DNA from: Nitrospira sp.
Lineage (GTDB): Bacteria > Nitrospirota > Thermodesulfovibrionia > Thermodesulfovibrionales > SM23-35
Assembly: GCA_016873595.1 (NCBI GenBank)
Contig: VGWZ01000132.1
Location: forward strand, 1 to 5,457
DNA: 5,457 nucleotides
Direction of reading: 5' to 3'
Positions 5,435 to 5,457 of this stretch are shown here, piece after piece. The notes below the pieces were generated by a model that was not told the DNA's origin, did not search any database, and was given only the letters and a program-made list of their open reading frames with translations. The translations under genes were made by a program, and so were the position numbers. Position 1 is the stretch's first letter. The number at the start of each line of letters is the position of its first letter.

Positions 5435-5452
5435 TTCCCGTGAAAACGGGAA
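5435..5452. repeat. Palindromic hairpin B, adjacent to hairpin A
   Basis: TTCCCGT (5435-5441) and ACGGGAA (5446-5452) form a 7-bp stem with a GAAA loop, again followed by TCCAG, so GAATCCAG recurs at 5450-5457, 26 bases after its first occurrence. The TTCCCGTGAAAACGGGAATC form is like the abundant TTCCCGCGAAAGCGGGAATCC palindromes scattered in many bacterial genomes. The element runs to the window edge and may continue. Confidence 0.75.
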
Positions 5453-5457
5453 TCCAG

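Noticed and set aside
5405..5452. Rho-independent terminator for the HEPN gene
   Set aside because: The stems are good but no run of T follows either hairpin, and their shared GAATCCAG ends fit a dispersed repeat better.

Overview
The window is a bacterial chromosomal fragment, AT-rich overall, built around the 3' part of a type I restriction-modification locus. The only complete R-M gene here is hsdS (3731-5053), which encodes a two-TRD specificity subunit. No hsdM and no full hsdR lie inside the window. Several short pieces resemble the C-terminus of HsdR: a tail ending LEELNEVLAA at 1-42, an internal piece at about 1574-1700, and two more tail copies at 2162-2194 and 2961-3032. The host cannot be named securely. 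The paired palindromes ending GAATCCAG at the right edge resemble dispersed repeats of Nitrospirota and Desulfobacterota, and the base composition would fit, but this is a weak guess.

Layout, left to right: (1) the end of an HsdR-like frame at 1-42; (2) a TTG-start AAA/DUF4143 ATPase at 141-1577, visibly richer in G+C than the rest; (3) a chimeric relic at 1574-1908, where an HsdR C-terminal piece is joined out of frame to the C-terminal half of a VapC-like PIN toxin; (4) a small protein of unknown function at 1912-2139; (5) repeat copy 2; (6) a coiled-coil putative antitoxin at 2255-2545 overlapping a TumE-like (DUF6516) putative toxin at 2536-2925; (7) HsdR-tail copy 3; (8) a broken DUF3800 gene at 3029-3731 with no normal start codon and a frame break near 3347; (9) hsdS, whose ATG shares a base with the DUF3800 stop; (10) a HEPN-domain gene overlapping the hsdS end by 38 bp and apparently shortened; (11) two adjacent hairpins at 5405-5452.

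The striking structure is a 29-35 bp direct repeat that encodes the last residues of the HsdR-like tail. It occurs three times on the same strand, has sharp edges, and separates unrelated accessory or defence genes. The simplest reading is that the 3' end of hsdR has been a repeated joining point (insertion or recombination) at which toxin-antitoxin, ATPase and DUF3800 genes were loaded between the R-M genes, leaving a tail copy at each joint and several broken genes. Whether a dedicated mechanism does this, or only homologous or illegitimate recombination, cannot be decided from this window.
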